DNA from: Bdellovibrionales bacterium RIFOXYD12_FULL_39_22
GTDB lineage: Bacteria > Bdellovibrionota > Bacteriovoracia > Bacteriovoracales > Bacteriovoracaceae
Length of the DNA stretch: 64,000 bases
Reading direction: 5' to 3'
NCBI GenBank assembly: GCA_001770205.1
Contig: MEQL01000042.1
Coordinates: forward strand, 1 to 64,000
Shown here: positions 8,035 to 17,911 of the stretch, one piece after another
How positions within the stretch are numbered: position 1 is the first letter of the stretch
Layout of the letters: each line of letters opens with the position of its first letter
The notes under the pieces: model-generated
The model's database searches: none
What the model was told of the DNA's origin: nothing
What the model saw: the letters and a program-made list of their open reading frames with translations, nothing else
Translations under genes and position numbers: made by a program

Positions 8035-9370
8035 CGGAATCTCTCCTCTCCCAAACAATTCCACCGTTGGCGATTGTCATCATAATTTTTCCAAAAAAAT
8101 AACTGCCCAAATAGGGAGTATTGGATGACAAAGATGATAATTGTGATTTATCAAAAGTAAATTCTCTATCTAAATTTATCAGCACCAAATCTGCTGGTGC
8201 TCCTAAAGAGATCCGCCCTAATTGCGAAAGAGAAAATGTTTCTGCAACCTGAGTAGACATTTTATGCAGTAGCATTGATAACGACAGCACCTTTTGCTTT
8301 AATACTAATTCTGTGTACAACAGAGGAAAAGCACTTTCCAATCCAATAATTCCAAACGGTGATTTTAAAAGTCCTTGAGATTTTTCCAAGGCCGTGTGTG
8401 GAGCATGATCGGTAGCAATACAATCGATAGTACCATCTAAAAGGCCAACAATTAACGCTTGCCGATCTTCTTCTGTCCGCAGGGGCGGATTCATCTTATA
8501 GTTGGCATCATCACTTACAATATCGGCATCCGTTAGCGTTAAATGATGAGGTGTAACCTCTGCGGAAATCTTCACTCCCCGTTTTTTATATTGACGAACA
8601 ATCTCTACACTCTCTTTGGTACTTATATGTTGGATATGTAGATGCACTCCATATTTTTCTGCCAAATCAGCATCTCGCTCTACCATTTTATATTCCGCCT
8701 CATTTCCTTGCACCGGTAATTTAAAACGCTCCGCGGCCTTCCCCTGGTTAACCACTCCACCGGCCGATAGTTGGTGCATCTCCGAGTGTTGCATAATGAT
8801 CAATCCACACTCTTGGGCCTTTTTGAAAATGCTCTCCATCACTGATTTTTTTTCTACGCCCCTTCCATCATCAGTTACTCCCACAACTCCCGCTGCGAGA
8901 TACGCTGCAAAATCCCCCACCTCTTCTCCCGCCGACCCAATCGTCATGGCCGGAATGGGAAGTACACGCACCACTCCCACTTCCTGCGCGCGTTTTTGTA
9001 TCCATGATACCATCTCCACACTATCTATCACCGGACGAGTATTAGGCATGGCCGCAATAGTAGTAAACCCACCTCGCGCCGCGGCCTTCGTACCAGATGC
9101 TATAGTCTCCTTCGCCTCAAATCCTGGCTCACGTAAGTGAACATGCATATCAATAAATCCTGCGGCCAAAAGTAAATTAGAAGCATCAATAATTTTGGCC
9201 TGGGGAGTAATCTGTTCGTAACGATTCCGGCGTTCTTTTCCTTTAAAAATATTAGCAATGAAATGATCTTTGATTATTAAATCTACAAGAACAATAGATT
9301 CTAAAGAAGAAGATACCTCTAGTATTTGAGCATTCTTAATTAAAATTTCTTCCGCTTGTCCACCGGCCAT
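8012..9370 (-). CDS. pyrC: dihydroorotase
   Basis: About 452 residues, a class I type amidohydrolase closing carbamoyl-aspartate to dihydroorotate. Metal ligands are visible in DMHVHLREPG, in HLHIQHIS and in ATDHAPHT, and AAMPNTRPVIDS is typical of the family. I chose the ATG at 9370. A TTG at 9379 is in frame but is only three bases from GGAG, whereas the ATG is twelve bases from it, so both are imperfect. It is the first gene of the pyrC-pyrF-pyrE-pyrD operon. No pyrB or carA/B is present here. The upstream 67 bases contain no clear promoter match. Confidence 0.95.
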   Translation of the reverse strand: MAGGQAEEILIKNAQILEVSSSLESIVLVDLIIKDHFIANIFKGKERRNRYEQITPQAKIIDASNLLLAAGFIDMHVHLREPGFEAKETIASGTKAAARGGFTTIAAMPNTRPVIDSVEMVSWIQKRAQEVGVVRVLPIPAMTIGSAGEEVGDFAAYLAAGVVGVTDDGRGVEKKSVMESIFKKAQECGLIIMQHSEMHQLSAGGVVNQGKAAERFKLPVQGNEAEYKMVERDADLAEKYGVHLHIQHISTKESVEIVRQYKKRGVKISAEVTPHHLTLTDADIVSDDANYKMNPPLRTEEDRQALIVGLLDGTIDCIATDHAPHTALEKSQGLLKSPFGIIGLESAFPLLYTELVLKQKVLSLSMLLHKMSTQVAETFSLSQLGRISLGAPADLVLINLDREFTFDKSQLSSLSSNTPYLGSYFFGKIMMTIANGGIVWERRDSDVNNFIA

Positions 9371-9446
9371 ACTGATCAAAATCTCCGATTACGTTCTAAT
9401 CAATCCGATCTATAAAATCTTGGCAGCATCCAAAAAATTTACGGCC

Positions 9447-11219
9447 TCAATACAATAAGACATTTTTAATGACAGGCGGCAAAATAGTAGTATCAAATTC
9501 CGTAGCACCAAGATCCATACTTCCAATTCTTAATACTCCGAAAAAATCTCTAGATACCAAAGTTTGCGGCACGCTGCTGCCACTATCTATTGCCGGCCCA
9601 GTTCGCTGCAAATGAAAGTCTGCGGCCGAGGCATTAACAAACAACGGATCAGCACTCAGTGCACCAACATCCCAGGCCGGAAGCAATGCAGAAGGGTTCG
9701 TAGTACTAAACCACAAATTATTGTTATAGATATCTGGTGCTCTCTCTTTTGTAAGCGCAGTATAGCGATATCCTGCGGTATCCACAAAAATATTATTAAT
9801 TAGCTCTACCGTTCCATCAAAGTTATTAATGCTTCCTGGTTCATACCAAATAACCATGGCATCATTGGTAGAATTACTGCTATGCCCGTATCCATATATC
9901 GTATTATTATAAATTTTTACCTGCATATAATTTCGTTGGCCATAGAGCATAATAGCATGTCCCGTACTAGCAACTGGCGAATACTTCCCTGCTGAGGCAA
10001 TGATGTTGTTATATACTGCTATGCTGCCTCTAAATCCTAGAACATTAGAAGAACAATTTTGCGTACCAATATTAATTCCCGCCCCAACTTGATTTTCAAT
10101 ATAGTTATCATGAACCTTAAATACTCCTAAAAATTCTCCGCACTCATTTTCATCATATATGTGAATACCAAATCTGGCCCCGTTATCACTTAATCTATTC
10201 CAGCCCACCTCCGGTGCTACTGCTGAAAAATTATTACGCAAACTGAAATAGGTAGCATGTTCCTTATTAGAAGTAGATTGGCCACCATAATGGTGAATAT
10301 AATTGCCAAGAATTTTTAAATTATTAGCACTATTTGTTCCTCTAGCGTTATATTCTCCGGCCGTGCATCCAATTGCTCCTGATTGGCCGTTTGCTTCTAT
10401 GCCATCAGGTTGTGTCAACTCACAACCAACTGTTCGGCCATTGGCCGAACTACCAATTGTTCCCGAGTAGGCCTTAACTTTTAATTTGGAAAATACCCAC
10501 CAATCGTTTTGTGTGTAATAATTAGAGATTCCTGAATTAGTCGGACTATTTACTACGAAGCGAACGTTGGGATAGGTCACCAACGCTATGTGATTATTTG
10601 CCAGGCCATCTAATTGCGCAGAGGCACCATATTGAATTCTTCCGCTATATTCTGCACTAGTGGCAATATAAATAACATCGCCAACTCCTGCACTATTTCC
10701 ACGAACAGCATAAATCACACTGGCCCAAGGTGCTTGCCACGAACCAATTCCCGAATCAACTCCACCACTTTTTATAAAGCGAAATATTCCAGTATTTCTT
10801 ACGTAAAAATCCAGCTCATTGGATTTTTCACCACCAACCTCAACATAAATTTTTCCCGCTCCCACTGCCGCCGCGGAGGGAATGGAAAATGCCACTTCTT
10901 GCATTTTATGAGTGGTATACAAATCGGCCGGGCCACCAGGAAGTATCCCATCGGCATTTTTCCAATAATAAGTGTGTGCCATTTCAATAATGGCCCCGGC
11001 GGAATCTTTCAAATAGATTTTTGAACTGTTTTGAACACTTCCTAAATTTACGCCCCAGGCCGTAACGATGGCCCCATCTCCCAATCCATCACCCAATCCC
11101 GATTTAGGGCCATTTACCAAATCCGAAAAATAAAGTAGCGGGGCCATTGCAAAACAGGGAACTCCCATCAAATTTACTAGGATGACAAAGAAAAAAATGA
11201 TTCGTGTAATTTGTTTCAT
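9447..11219 (-). CDS. secreted right-handed beta-helix protein
   Basis: A 590-residue exported protein (signal peptide 1-25). Residues about 28-145 form an IPT/TIG-like module (FSDLVNGP, IVTAWGVNLGSV, YYWKNADGILPGGPA, MQEVAFSIPSA) shared almost line for line with the protein at 49357-51168. The middle part has repeated N-N-x-I/L and Y-N-N turns (KILGNYIHHYGG, IYNNTIYGYG, ELINNIFVD) of a parallel beta-helix like pectate lyases. The end, DFHLQRTGPAIDSG followed by SMDLGATEF, resembles the choice-of-anchor Q C-terminus. Enzyme activity on polysaccharide is possible, but no catalytic residues can be assigned. An 8-bp AT-rich inverted repeat (11238-11254) lies just upstream. It stands apart from its two paralogues. 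Confidence 0.8.
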   Translation of the reverse strand: MKQITRIIFFFVILVNLMGVPCFAMAPLLYFSDLVNGPKSGLGDGLGDGAIVTAWGVNLGSVQNSSKIYLKDSAGAIIEMAHTYYWKNADGILPGGPADLYTTHKMQEVAFSIPSAAAVGAGKIYVEVGGEKSNELDFYVRNTGIFRFIKSGGVDSGIGSWQAPWASVIYAVRGNSAGVGDVIYIATSAEYSGRIQYGASAQLDGLANNHIALVTYPNVRFVVNSPTNSGISNYYTQNDWWVFSKLKVKAYSGTIGSSANGRTVGCELTQPDGIEANGQSGAIGCTAGEYNARGTNSANNLKILGNYIHHYGGQSTSNKEHATYFSLRNNFSAVAPEVGWNRLSDNGARFGIHIYDENECGEFLGVFKVHDNYIENQVGAGINIGTQNCSSNVLGFRGSIAVYNNIIASAGKYSPVASTGHAIMLYGQRNYMQVKIYNNTIYGYGHSSNSTNDAMVIWYEPGSINNFDGTVELINNIFVDTAGYRYTALTKERAPDIYNNNLWFSTTNPSALLPAWDVGALSADPLFVNASAADFHLQRTGPAIDSGSSVPQTLVSRDFFGVLRIGSMDLGATEFDTTILPPVIKNVLLY

Positions 11220-11289
11220 CTCAATTTACCTTCTCATAACTTTTTTAAAAAGTTTTATAATTTAAATCCAGCGATGATAGTCACTGATC

Positions 11290-12402
11290 TTACTGGCCAG
11301 TATGCAGCAAATTAATCTCAGTTTTTGGATCAAAAAGATGCATGTGGTGTAAATTAAAACTCAAAGTCACCTCTTGTCCTAATGCGGGCATCTTTCTTCC
11401 CATAATTTCACTGATGTACTCTTTCTTTCCCGAAGACATGGTGAGTAGACCATTTTTACCAAGCGGCTCTACCAACTCTACCTTACCCGCAATTTTCCAA
11501 CCATTATCTATTCCATCATCTTCAGAGGAGATAAAAACATCGCTCGGCCGAATCCCCATAGTAACTTTCATTTTATCATGAACTAGTTGGCCCTTGCTGG
11601 AAGGAAGCACAAAATTAAAAATACCACTCTCTTCTATCAAATGGATATCATTTCCACTTTTGCGAACTTCACAATTAAAGAGATTCATTCCCGGACTTCC
11701 TATAAACGTCGCCACAAACAGAGTACGCGGAGTTTCAAAAACATCCATGGGAGTTCCCAGTTGCTCAATGCGGCCAGCGCGCATTACCACCAACCGATCG
11801 GCCAGTGTCATGGCCTCGAGCTGATCGTGAGTGACATAAACAGTCGTGGCCTTGGCCTTAAGGTGAAATTTTTTTATCTCCACTCGCATTTTTGAGCGCA
11901 GTTTGGCATCTAGATTGGAAAGTGGTTCATCAAATAAAAAGACTGTCGCCTTTTTTACAATAGCACGTCCCATGGCCACTCGTTGCCGTTGTCCGCCAGA
12001 CAAGGCCGCTGGGCGACGATTTAGATATTCGGTAAGATCAAGCATGGTGGCCGCTTCCATCACTCGTTGCTTGATTATCTCTTTTTCTACCTTCTTCAAG
12101 CGCAAGCTGAAGGCCAAATTTTCAAAAACGGTCATGTGGGGATAGAGGGCATAATCTTGAAAAACCATGGCCACCCCGCGATCTATTGGTGCCACCTCAT
12201 TCATTAATTTTTTATTAATAAAAAGGTTGCCAGCAGAGAGTTCTTCAAGGCCTGCAATCATTCGTAGCGTGGTTGATTTACCACACCCCGAGGGCCCCAC
12301 TAGAACTAAAAATTCACCGTCTTGAACAACCAGCGACATGTTGTGCACAACCTGTGTCTCTCCAAATTTCTTCTCCACATTCAATAAAGCAACTTCGCCC
12401 AT
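11290..12402 (-). CDS. sugar ABC transporter ATPase, MalK/UgpC/MsmX type
   Basis: A 370-residue ATPase. Walker A is GPSGCGKST, the signature motif is LSGGQRQRVAMGR, Walker B is VFLFDEPLSNLDAKLR and the switch His is in VYVTHDQLEA. The C-terminal 120 residues form the TOBE/MalK regulatory domain (GIRPSDVFIS, GKVELVEPLG). Members energise CUT1-type carbohydrate importers, and some serve several importers in trans. No permease or binding protein gene is adjacent. The upstream neighbour is a LamB-like porin, 32 bases away, which supports a role in oligosaccharide uptake. AAGGAAAGG precedes the ATG. Confidence 0.92.
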   Translation of the reverse strand: MGEVALLNVEKKFGETQVVHNMSLVVQDGEFLVLVGPSGCGKSTTLRMIAGLEELSAGNLFINKKLMNEVAPIDRGVAMVFQDYALYPHMTVFENLAFSLRLKKVEKEIIKQRVMEAATMLDLTEYLNRRPAALSGGQRQRVAMGRAIVKKATVFLFDEPLSNLDAKLRSKMRVEIKKFHLKAKATTVYVTHDQLEAMTLADRLVVMRAGRIEQLGTPMDVFETPRTLFVATFIGSPGMNLFNCEVRKSGNDIHLIEESGIFNFVLPSSKGQLVHDKMKVTMGIRPSDVFISSEDDGIDNGWKIAGKVELVEPLGKNGLLTMSSGKKEYISEIMGRKMPALGQEVTLSFNLHHMHLFDPKTEINLLHTGQ

Positions 12403-12421
12403 GAACCTTTCCTTGTTAAGA

Positions 12422-12439
12422 TTTAAGCGCTAGCTTAAA
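12422..12439. repeat. inverted repeat between porin and ATPase genes
   Basis: TTTAAGC and GCTTAAA flank a four-base GCTA, giving a perfect 7-bp stem that overlaps the porin stop codon and lies 20 bases before the ATPase start. No T-run follows on the transcribed strand, so it looks more like an RNA-processing or stabilising hairpin than a terminator. Confidence 0.4.
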
Positions 12440-13658
12440 AAGCAATTTCATAATTTAAACGTACAAAATTTTCCGTTTTAGAGTTGGCCTGTCCCTTATA
12501 AAACTGTGTTTCCTTCTCTTTACTGATTGTTCCAACAAAGACACTAATGGTTGGCAAATCATATTGATGATCCTCCATAGCATAGGCCCACATTAGCGCA
12601 ATTCGGCTCCCCTCTTGATCTTTTGCCCAATCCATACTGGCCGTTCCAAAATCTTCTTTGGTGACAATACGTTTTTCATAATCCAATCCGGCGGTCATAT
12701 TTTTACAAAGCACATACACCGGACGCAAATGCAAGTCCAAATATGACCACACTTGGTCTGTCTCATATCCTAAATGATCTTGAAAATTAAAGGTGTAATA
12801 TACGGCGTATTTAGGAGTTTTATAATCTCCCGCCCATTGCAACACCCATTTAGAGGCCAAGCTATCCTTGTCGTCTAAGTTAAAGGCACTCCGCATCGCC
12901 CCGCTATAGATATTTCCATGTGAGTAGTTCACCAATAACAAATTATAGAGGTTACCATCGCCAATTTTATCTCCCCAACGCTGGAATTGCACTCCCGCAA
13001 TGTAGGCAGTTGATCTATTCTGGGTATTTGCATCATTAACTTGATGTACTTCAATGTTCGATTTAATTTTTCCATTTGCGAGTGGATATTCTACTTTATT
13101 GATTAAAATATTTATTAGACGAGATTGATCTCCTCGCTCTTTCATCCCATAGGCAAATTCTAGATTAACTGGGCCAACTTTTTCCTTGCGAATACCACCG
13201 CCGAACAGATTATGCTCATCAAAAGGAAAAGCTCGCGTTAGAAAATCACCATCGCCGCGATAAGCGCGCTGGCCGAACCAAAAAGAGGTAGTTTCGGAGT
13301 GAAAAAATTCCATAAAGTTTAATCTCTCATTCAAGGGCATTGGCGTAGAACCTGTGGTTGCGGTGGTATCTGTGTTTAAAAATCGCAGATTGTTGCCAAC
13401 ATCTATCCCGTAAGTATATTTAAACTTATCACCTTTTTTAAACTCCACCGTCACTTCAGTAAGTGGTACAGCAAAAGCATTTGATTCTTGTGACCAAGCA
13501 CCCAAGTTAAAAGTATTCTCGCCCACTCCTTTCCTAGAAAAATCATCTTTTAAGGTAATGCCTCCGCGAGAATAAAGATGAGGATCAATGGCCCAATCAC
13601 TGGCCAAAGTAGAAAAAGAAAAAAGAGTTAAAATAAAGAAAAAAATAAAGTAGTTCAT
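12435..13658 (-). CDS. maltoporin-like outer-membrane carbohydrate porin
   Basis: A 407-residue protein with a signal peptide (1-19, ending TLAS) and a predicted beta-barrel ending in the aromatic terminus YEIAF. It resembles LamB: an opening statement of strands from DPHLYSRGG, SFWFGQRAYRGDGDF matching the FWxGxRxY segment of maltoporins, and alternating strands such as YAVYYTFNFQDH. Such trimers pass malto-oligosaccharides or other sugars. It is followed by the MalK-type ATPase gene, consistent with one uptake route. CAGGAGG lies before the ATG. Substrate is unknown. Confidence 0.8.
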   Translation of the reverse strand: MNYFIFFFILTLFSFSTLASDWAIDPHLYSRGGITLKDDFSRKGVGENTFNLGAWSQESNAFAVPLTEVTVEFKKGDKFKYTYGIDVGNNLRFLNTDTTATTGSTPMPLNERLNFMEFFHSETTSFWFGQRAYRGDGDFLTRAFPFDEHNLFGGGIRKEKVGPVNLEFAYGMKERGDQSRLINILINKVEYPLANGKIKSNIEVHQVNDANTQNRSTAYIAGVQFQRWGDKIGDGNLYNLLLVNYSHGNIYSGAMRSAFNLDDKDSLASKWVLQWAGDYKTPKYAVYYTFNFQDHLGYETDQVWSYLDLHLRPVYVLCKNMTAGLDYEKRIVTKEDFGTASMDWAKDQEGSRIALMWAYAMEDHQYDLPTISVFVGTISKEKETQFYKGQANSKTENFVRLNYEIAF

Positions 13659-13831
13659 TGTGTGGCCTCCTGATAAAAAAAAGGACAGAAGAAATCGTTG
13701 AAAAAATGATATGCTAATCCGACTGTATCAGACAAGAATAAAAGTACACTTTAGACTTAACATCTTCTTATATTTTGGCCATCATTGGTGCGCAGCTAAA
13801 TTTCCAAAATTTTCAATTAGGAGCAACTACT

Positions 13832-16105
13832 ATGAAGGGCCCTCTCTTCTTTTTTTTATCACTGATATTACTGTCTGGCCTTACCGGGACATCCTCCTTA
13901 CAGGGACAAGAATCTACCATTAAAACATTGGATTTCTACGTCTCTTCACATCTACTTGGTAGCGATAGTGCCTCCTACTTGGCCATCAACATTGAAAACA
14001 CCGAAGGCTGGCATACCTACTGGGAAAATCCCGGCGATGCCGGAACTCCGCTTGAATTTACTTTTGCCACTGAGCAAAATGAGTCCATCGAATTAGAAGC
14101 AATGCCATGGCCGGCACCAATCCGCTACTTACAAGATGGAGAGATGTGGGGGTATGGTTACGCTAAGTCGTATTCTTTCTTTTTTAAAATAGGCCCCAGC
14201 GTCCTGGAAAAAATTAAAAATAAGGCCATTGTGGTTAAAGGAACTTGGTTGGCCTGTAATGGTATCTGTGTTCCGGGCCAAAAAGATTTGCTGCTTTATT
14301 TTGACAGCAACGGACAAATAACCAACTCCCAACCGACCTCGCTGGCCATTTTAGCAGAAGAGATTATTATAGAACGCTTCAACGCCCTCCCAACTATAGC
14401 GGAACTTCCTTTGGCCATTGATATCGCTTTGGCCGTTGATTCTTCTCGCGATAGCGGAATGTTGCTTTACTACACTCTTACGGGAGTGGACGAGAGCGCT
14501 ATCTTTAAAGAACGCAATCTGCTTACTCCTTTTCCACATCCTCCTTTTACCTTCAAACATGAATCTCTATACAAGGATGGCCGTGGAAACATTTATGGTA
14601 AGTTGGCACTTGACTGGGATGGAGAATATATGGACCCAGAAATCCCATTACCGGCCGACGGAAACTTTCCTACTGCTTACAAATTAAAATTTCTCTTCAC
14701 CAATCCTATTTCTCAAAAAATAGAGATTGTGGAAAAAGAGTTTAACAGCTTCGAACAAAATGCCGACGAACGCATTAACTCTCTTTTTGCTGTTTTAGAA
14801 GAGATTAAAACCAATGCCTCCACTTCCACCAACAGCGCCACCAGTGACGCAGAAATTGAGGCCGCAAGTGGCAACAAAGAAAATAGCATCGATGATTCTT
14901 CGCTACCAACAACCACTCCGTCCTCGCTGGGATGGTATCTACTTTTGGCCTTTTTAGGCGGATTAATCTTAAATGTTATGCCATGTGTATTGCCAGTTAT
15001 TTCACTCAAACTTTTTTCTTTGCTAAAAAACAGTCAAGAAGATCGTGGTGTTATTTTAAAACATAACCTTTTTTATACTCTGGGGATTGTGGCCAGTTTC
15101 TTAGCTCTGGCCACTATTTTGGCCTTTTTGAAAGAATCTACTGAAGGAGTTGGCTGGGGCTTTCAACTTCAATCACCTCTATTTGTTATCTTTATGATTG
15201 AGATTCTTTTCATCTTTTCTTTAAATCTTTTTGGCCTCTTTGAATTTCAGACACCCGGAGGTGCTGTTTTAGGAGGTGCCAAACTACCCACCGGAGCGCT
15301 GGGTGATTTTGCCAACGGCGTATTTGCTACTATCTTAGCAACTCCCTGCAGTGCTCCCGTCTTAGGTAGCGCTTTGGCCTTCGCTTTTGCTAGCAGTACC
15401 GCCACTTTGTTTTTTGTCTTCCTCACCATCGGCCTAGGACTGGCATTTCCATTTATCGTCACCGGAATTTTTCCGGCCATGATCAAGTTACTACCTCGTC
15501 CGGGCATGTGGATGGAGCATCTGAAAAAATTTCTGGCCCTAAGCTTACTTTTGACCATTGTTTGGTTAATGGATGTCCTCTTCACACAAGTTGAATCTAT
15601 TTTAGTTTTTGCCTTACTCAATTTACTTCTTACTTTCACCTTTTTTGCTTTCTACCTTCGTCGCCATATGAGTAAAAAAATTATTTGGCAGCTCCTTTTC
15701 TTTGCTATTCCACTAACCCTCTTGGCATTTTTAAGCTACTCGGCCATATCCCCAGCACAACAAGAAGATGTGGCCTGGATACCTTGGTCCGAAGAGAAAA
15801 TGGAAGAATTTAAAAAAGAGCACCGGCCAGTCTTTATTGATTTTACCGCCAAATGGTGTTTTACTTGCAAAGTTAACGAAAAGTTAGTCTTAGAAAGTAA
15901 GGCCTTTGATGAATTAGTGGCCAAATATCATCTGGCACTACTTTTGGGAGATTGGACCAAAAGTGATCCTCTCATTGGAAATTGGCTGAAGGCCCATAAT
16001 AAGGCCGGGGTTCCGGCATACTTTATCCAAAAAAGTTCTGGTGAATTAATTTCTTTAGATGAGACTATCTCTATTGGAGAGATCGAAAAACTTCTAGAAG
16101 AGTAG
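13832..16105 (+). CDS. thiol:disulfide interchange protein, DsbD/ScsB-like
   Basis: About 757 residues from the ATG at 13832, which follows TTAGGAG. A longer frame to 13775 lacks a site. A signal peptide is followed by a periplasmic DsbD-like domain with Cys142 and Cys146 (WLACNGICVPG), as in ScsB-type proteins rather than E. coli DsbD. Next come about eight helices with conserved Cys385 (NVMPCVLPVISLK) and Cys506 (ATPCSAPVLG). Last is a thioredoxin domain with Cys676 and Cys679 (KWCFTCK). It carries electrons from cytoplasmic thioredoxin to periplasmic targets, possibly including the TlpA-like proteins encoded here. Its last 12 bases overlap the PAP2 gene on the other strand. Confidence 0.93.
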   Translation: MKGPLFFFLSLILLSGLTGTSSLQGQESTIKTLDFYVSSHLLGSDSASYLAINIENTEGWHTYWENPGDAGTPLEFTFATEQNESIELEAMPWPAPIRYLQDGEMWGYGYAKSYSFFFKIGPSVLEKIKNKAIVVKGTWLACNGICVPGQKDLLLYFDSNGQITNSQPTSLAILAEEIIIERFNALPTIAELPLAIDIALAVDSSRDSGMLLYYTLTGVDESAIFKERNLLTPFPHPPFTFKHESLYKDGRGNIYGKLALDWDGEYMDPEIPLPADGNFPTAYKLKFLFTNPISQKIEIVEKEFNSFEQNADERINSLFAVLEEIKTNASTSTNSATSDAEIEAASGNKENSIDDSSLPTTTPSSLGWYLLLAFLGGLILNVMPCVLPVISLKLFSLLKNSQEDRGVILKHNLFYTLGIVASFLALATILAFLKESTEGVGWGFQLQSPLFVIFMIEILFIFSLNLFGLFEFQTPGGAVLGGAKLPTGALGDFANGVFATILATPCSAPVLGSALAFAFASSTATLFFVFLTIGLGLAFPFIVTGIFPAMIKLLPRPGMWMEHLKKFLALSLLLTIVWLMDVLFTQVESILVFALLNLLLTFTFFAFYLRRHMSKKIIWQLLFFAIPLTLLAFLSYSAISPAQQEDVAWIPWSEEKMEEFKKEHRPVFIDFTAKWCFTCKVNEKLVLESKAFDELVAKYHLALLLGDWTKSDPLIGNWLKAHNKAGVPAYFIQKSSGELISLDETISIGEIEKLLEE

Positions 16106-16843
16106 CGTGGCCATCATGCCAACGCCGCCCGCAGGAAGCAACAGAGGAGTCACGACTACTTTCTCTTCTTTGCTTTTCCTTGATGCTAGTCGACTCAGGC
16201 CAATACCATATCCCATACCAATCGTGGCCCCGGCCAGAACATCTCTCAAGTAGTGTTGCTGATCATTGATCCTACTGTACCCCACAAAAGCGGCCAACAG
16301 ATAGGCCGGAATCCCCCAACGCCAACCATGCAGCTCCCCCACCACAGAAGAAAATGCAAAGGCCGTAGTGGTATGGCCAGAAGGAAATGAGTTTCGACTA
16401 TCACGCGCTGGCCGTTTTTCTCTAACAGTATATTTCAAAATAGTCGTCACCGCTCCGGCATATGCCGTGGCCTTAACCATCAAAAAAGCATTTTGTGCTG
16501 AAGATCCATCGCTGTCATCATTCCAATAGGCATCCGCGCCCATCCCCAATACATAAATAGCATTAGGCACCATCCTACCCATCAAATCCCCGATTGCAGA
16601 AAAATCACCCAATGGGCGCTCTTTTGCACTATAACTTTCTAGCGGTTCACTAACCGCATTATTAAAAATTAAAGAAAGCATCACCGCACCACCGCCCCAA
16701 TAAAGAGTTTGACGAGCATCAGTAGTTACAGGTGAAGCGAACTCTTCGGCCAATTGAATGCGCCAACTATCCTGAGCACCAACTTGGCGGCCAGCAAAAA
16801 TTAAAACTAAAAACATTATTCCAATAATAAATTTTTTATACAT
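16094..16843 (-). CDS. PAP2-family phosphatase
   Basis: A 249-residue protein with an N-terminal signal or anchor (residues 1-23). The three phosphatase motifs are present: KYTVREKRP, the PSGH of SFPSGHTTTAF, and YSRINDQQHYLRDVLAG with the catalytic His and Asp. PAP2 enzymes dephosphorylate lipid phosphates such as phosphatidate or undecaprenyl pyrophosphate at the outer face of the membrane. There are about five hydrophobic segments. The start lacks a clear binding site. It is divergent from a second PAP2 gene at 16913. Confidence 0.88.
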   Translation of the reverse strand: MYKKFIIGIMFLVLIFAGRQVGAQDSWRIQLAEEFASPVTTDARQTLYWGGGAVMLSLIFNNAVSEPLESYSAKERPLGDFSAIGDLMGRMVPNAIYVLGMGADAYWNDDSDGSSAQNAFLMVKATAYAGAVTTILKYTVREKRPARDSRNSFPSGHTTTAFAFSSVVGELHGWRWGIPAYLLAAFVGYSRINDQQHYLRDVLAGATIGMGYGIGLSRLASRKSKEEKVVVTPLLLPAGGVGMMATLLF

Positions 16844-16912
16844 AATATTTGAAAATCTACACTACAAGAAAGCTATAGACAAAAAGATATTTGATTGTCA
16901 CCATCATCCATT

Positions 16913-17887
16913 ATGAAAAAAGTATTCCTTTTACTCCTTTATTCTACGGCCAGTCTGTTCTCCCTCTATGCTAACAATGTGGCATCTCCACCCGCAGTCA
17001 TTCCCTCAGACATAGAATTTAATAGGCCCAAAACTTTTGATTTTATCACCTATCTGCCATCCACGGGAATGGATATGCTAAAGACTTCTTTTAGCAAAAA
17101 GGCCTTACCCGCGTGGGGTGGCGTCATAGCTTCCTCTTTACTGCTCTATTACTATGACGAAGAAATTTTACAAACAGTACAACGCTGGGGCCGCTCCTTG
17201 GGCCTGGGAAACTCTGATCATACTCGCTCAATGATTCGGGCGGGCAATATCACAATCTTTCGAGGCCCTACCGATGTCGGGTCACTTATGTATTTCATAG
17301 GAGACGGCTGGACCCATTTTTTTATTGGTGCAGGTTTTGCCATAACAGGCAATCTTAATGCAGATAATCGTGCTATGCAGACGGGCAGTCAAATTTTTCA
17401 TGGAATGATTGCCTCCACCATTCCCAACCAAATATTAAAACGCAGCTTTGGCCGTGAATCACCATATCGAGCAAGTGAACCACGAGGCGCCTGGCGCCCC
17501 TTTCCAAGCTTTGCCACCTACAATGGCGATATTTCTAAACACGATGCCATGCCTAGTGGCCACATCATGACAGCGGCCATGACCTTCACAATCATTGATG
17601 AAAATTATCCCGAATATCGAAACTATATGCGGCCGATTAGTTTTACCCTTATCTCATTACTAGGACTACAGATGATTAATAACAGTGTCCACTGGGCATC
17701 GGACTATCCCTTGGGAATTGCTATGGGATATGTGGCCGGCCTCTCGGCGGCCAAAATCGGTAAAAAAATTGTGGGAAGAAAACAAGAGTCCACCACTTCA
17801 TCTGAGAGTAATTTTTCACTTATGCCTTTTTATTATAGCAACAATCAATCCACTATTGGTGGATTCAACCTCGGCATAGTTTTTTAA
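16913..17887 (+). CDS. second PAP2-family phosphatase
   Basis: About 324 residues from the ATG at 16913. An upstream TTG at 16895 is in frame, but the signal peptide (KKVFLLLLYSTASLF) begins properly at the ATG. The motifs are KRSFGRESPYR (motif 1, slightly changed), HDAMPSGHIMTA (motif 2) and NNSVHWASDYPLGIAMGY (motif 3, with the His and Asp). It is longer at the N-terminus than its divergent neighbour and ends in a strand-rich tail (FNLGIVF), so an outer-membrane-linked end is possible. No ribosome binding site is visible. Lipid phosphate or undecaprenyl pyrophosphate substrates are inferred. Confidence 0.85.
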   Translation: MKKVFLLLLYSTASLFSLYANNVASPPAVIPSDIEFNRPKTFDFITYLPSTGMDMLKTSFSKKALPAWGGVIASSLLLYYYDEEILQTVQRWGRSLGLGNSDHTRSMIRAGNITIFRGPTDVGSLMYFIGDGWTHFFIGAGFAITGNLNADNRAMQTGSQIFHGMIASTIPNQILKRSFGRESPYRASEPRGAWRPFPSFATYNGDISKHDAMPSGHIMTAAMTFTIIDENYPEYRNYMRPISFTLISLLGLQMINNSVHWASDYPLGIAMGYVAGLSAAKIGKKIVGRKQESTTSSESNFSLMPFYYSNNQSTIGGFNLGIVF

Positions 17888-17911
17888 TTATTATCCTAAT
17901 TAGAAATCAAT

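Noticed and set aside
8616-9140. Long plus-strand ORF opposite pyrC
   Set aside because: It lies wholly within pyrC, whose motifs are intact, and its own protein shows no domain. It is a shadow frame.
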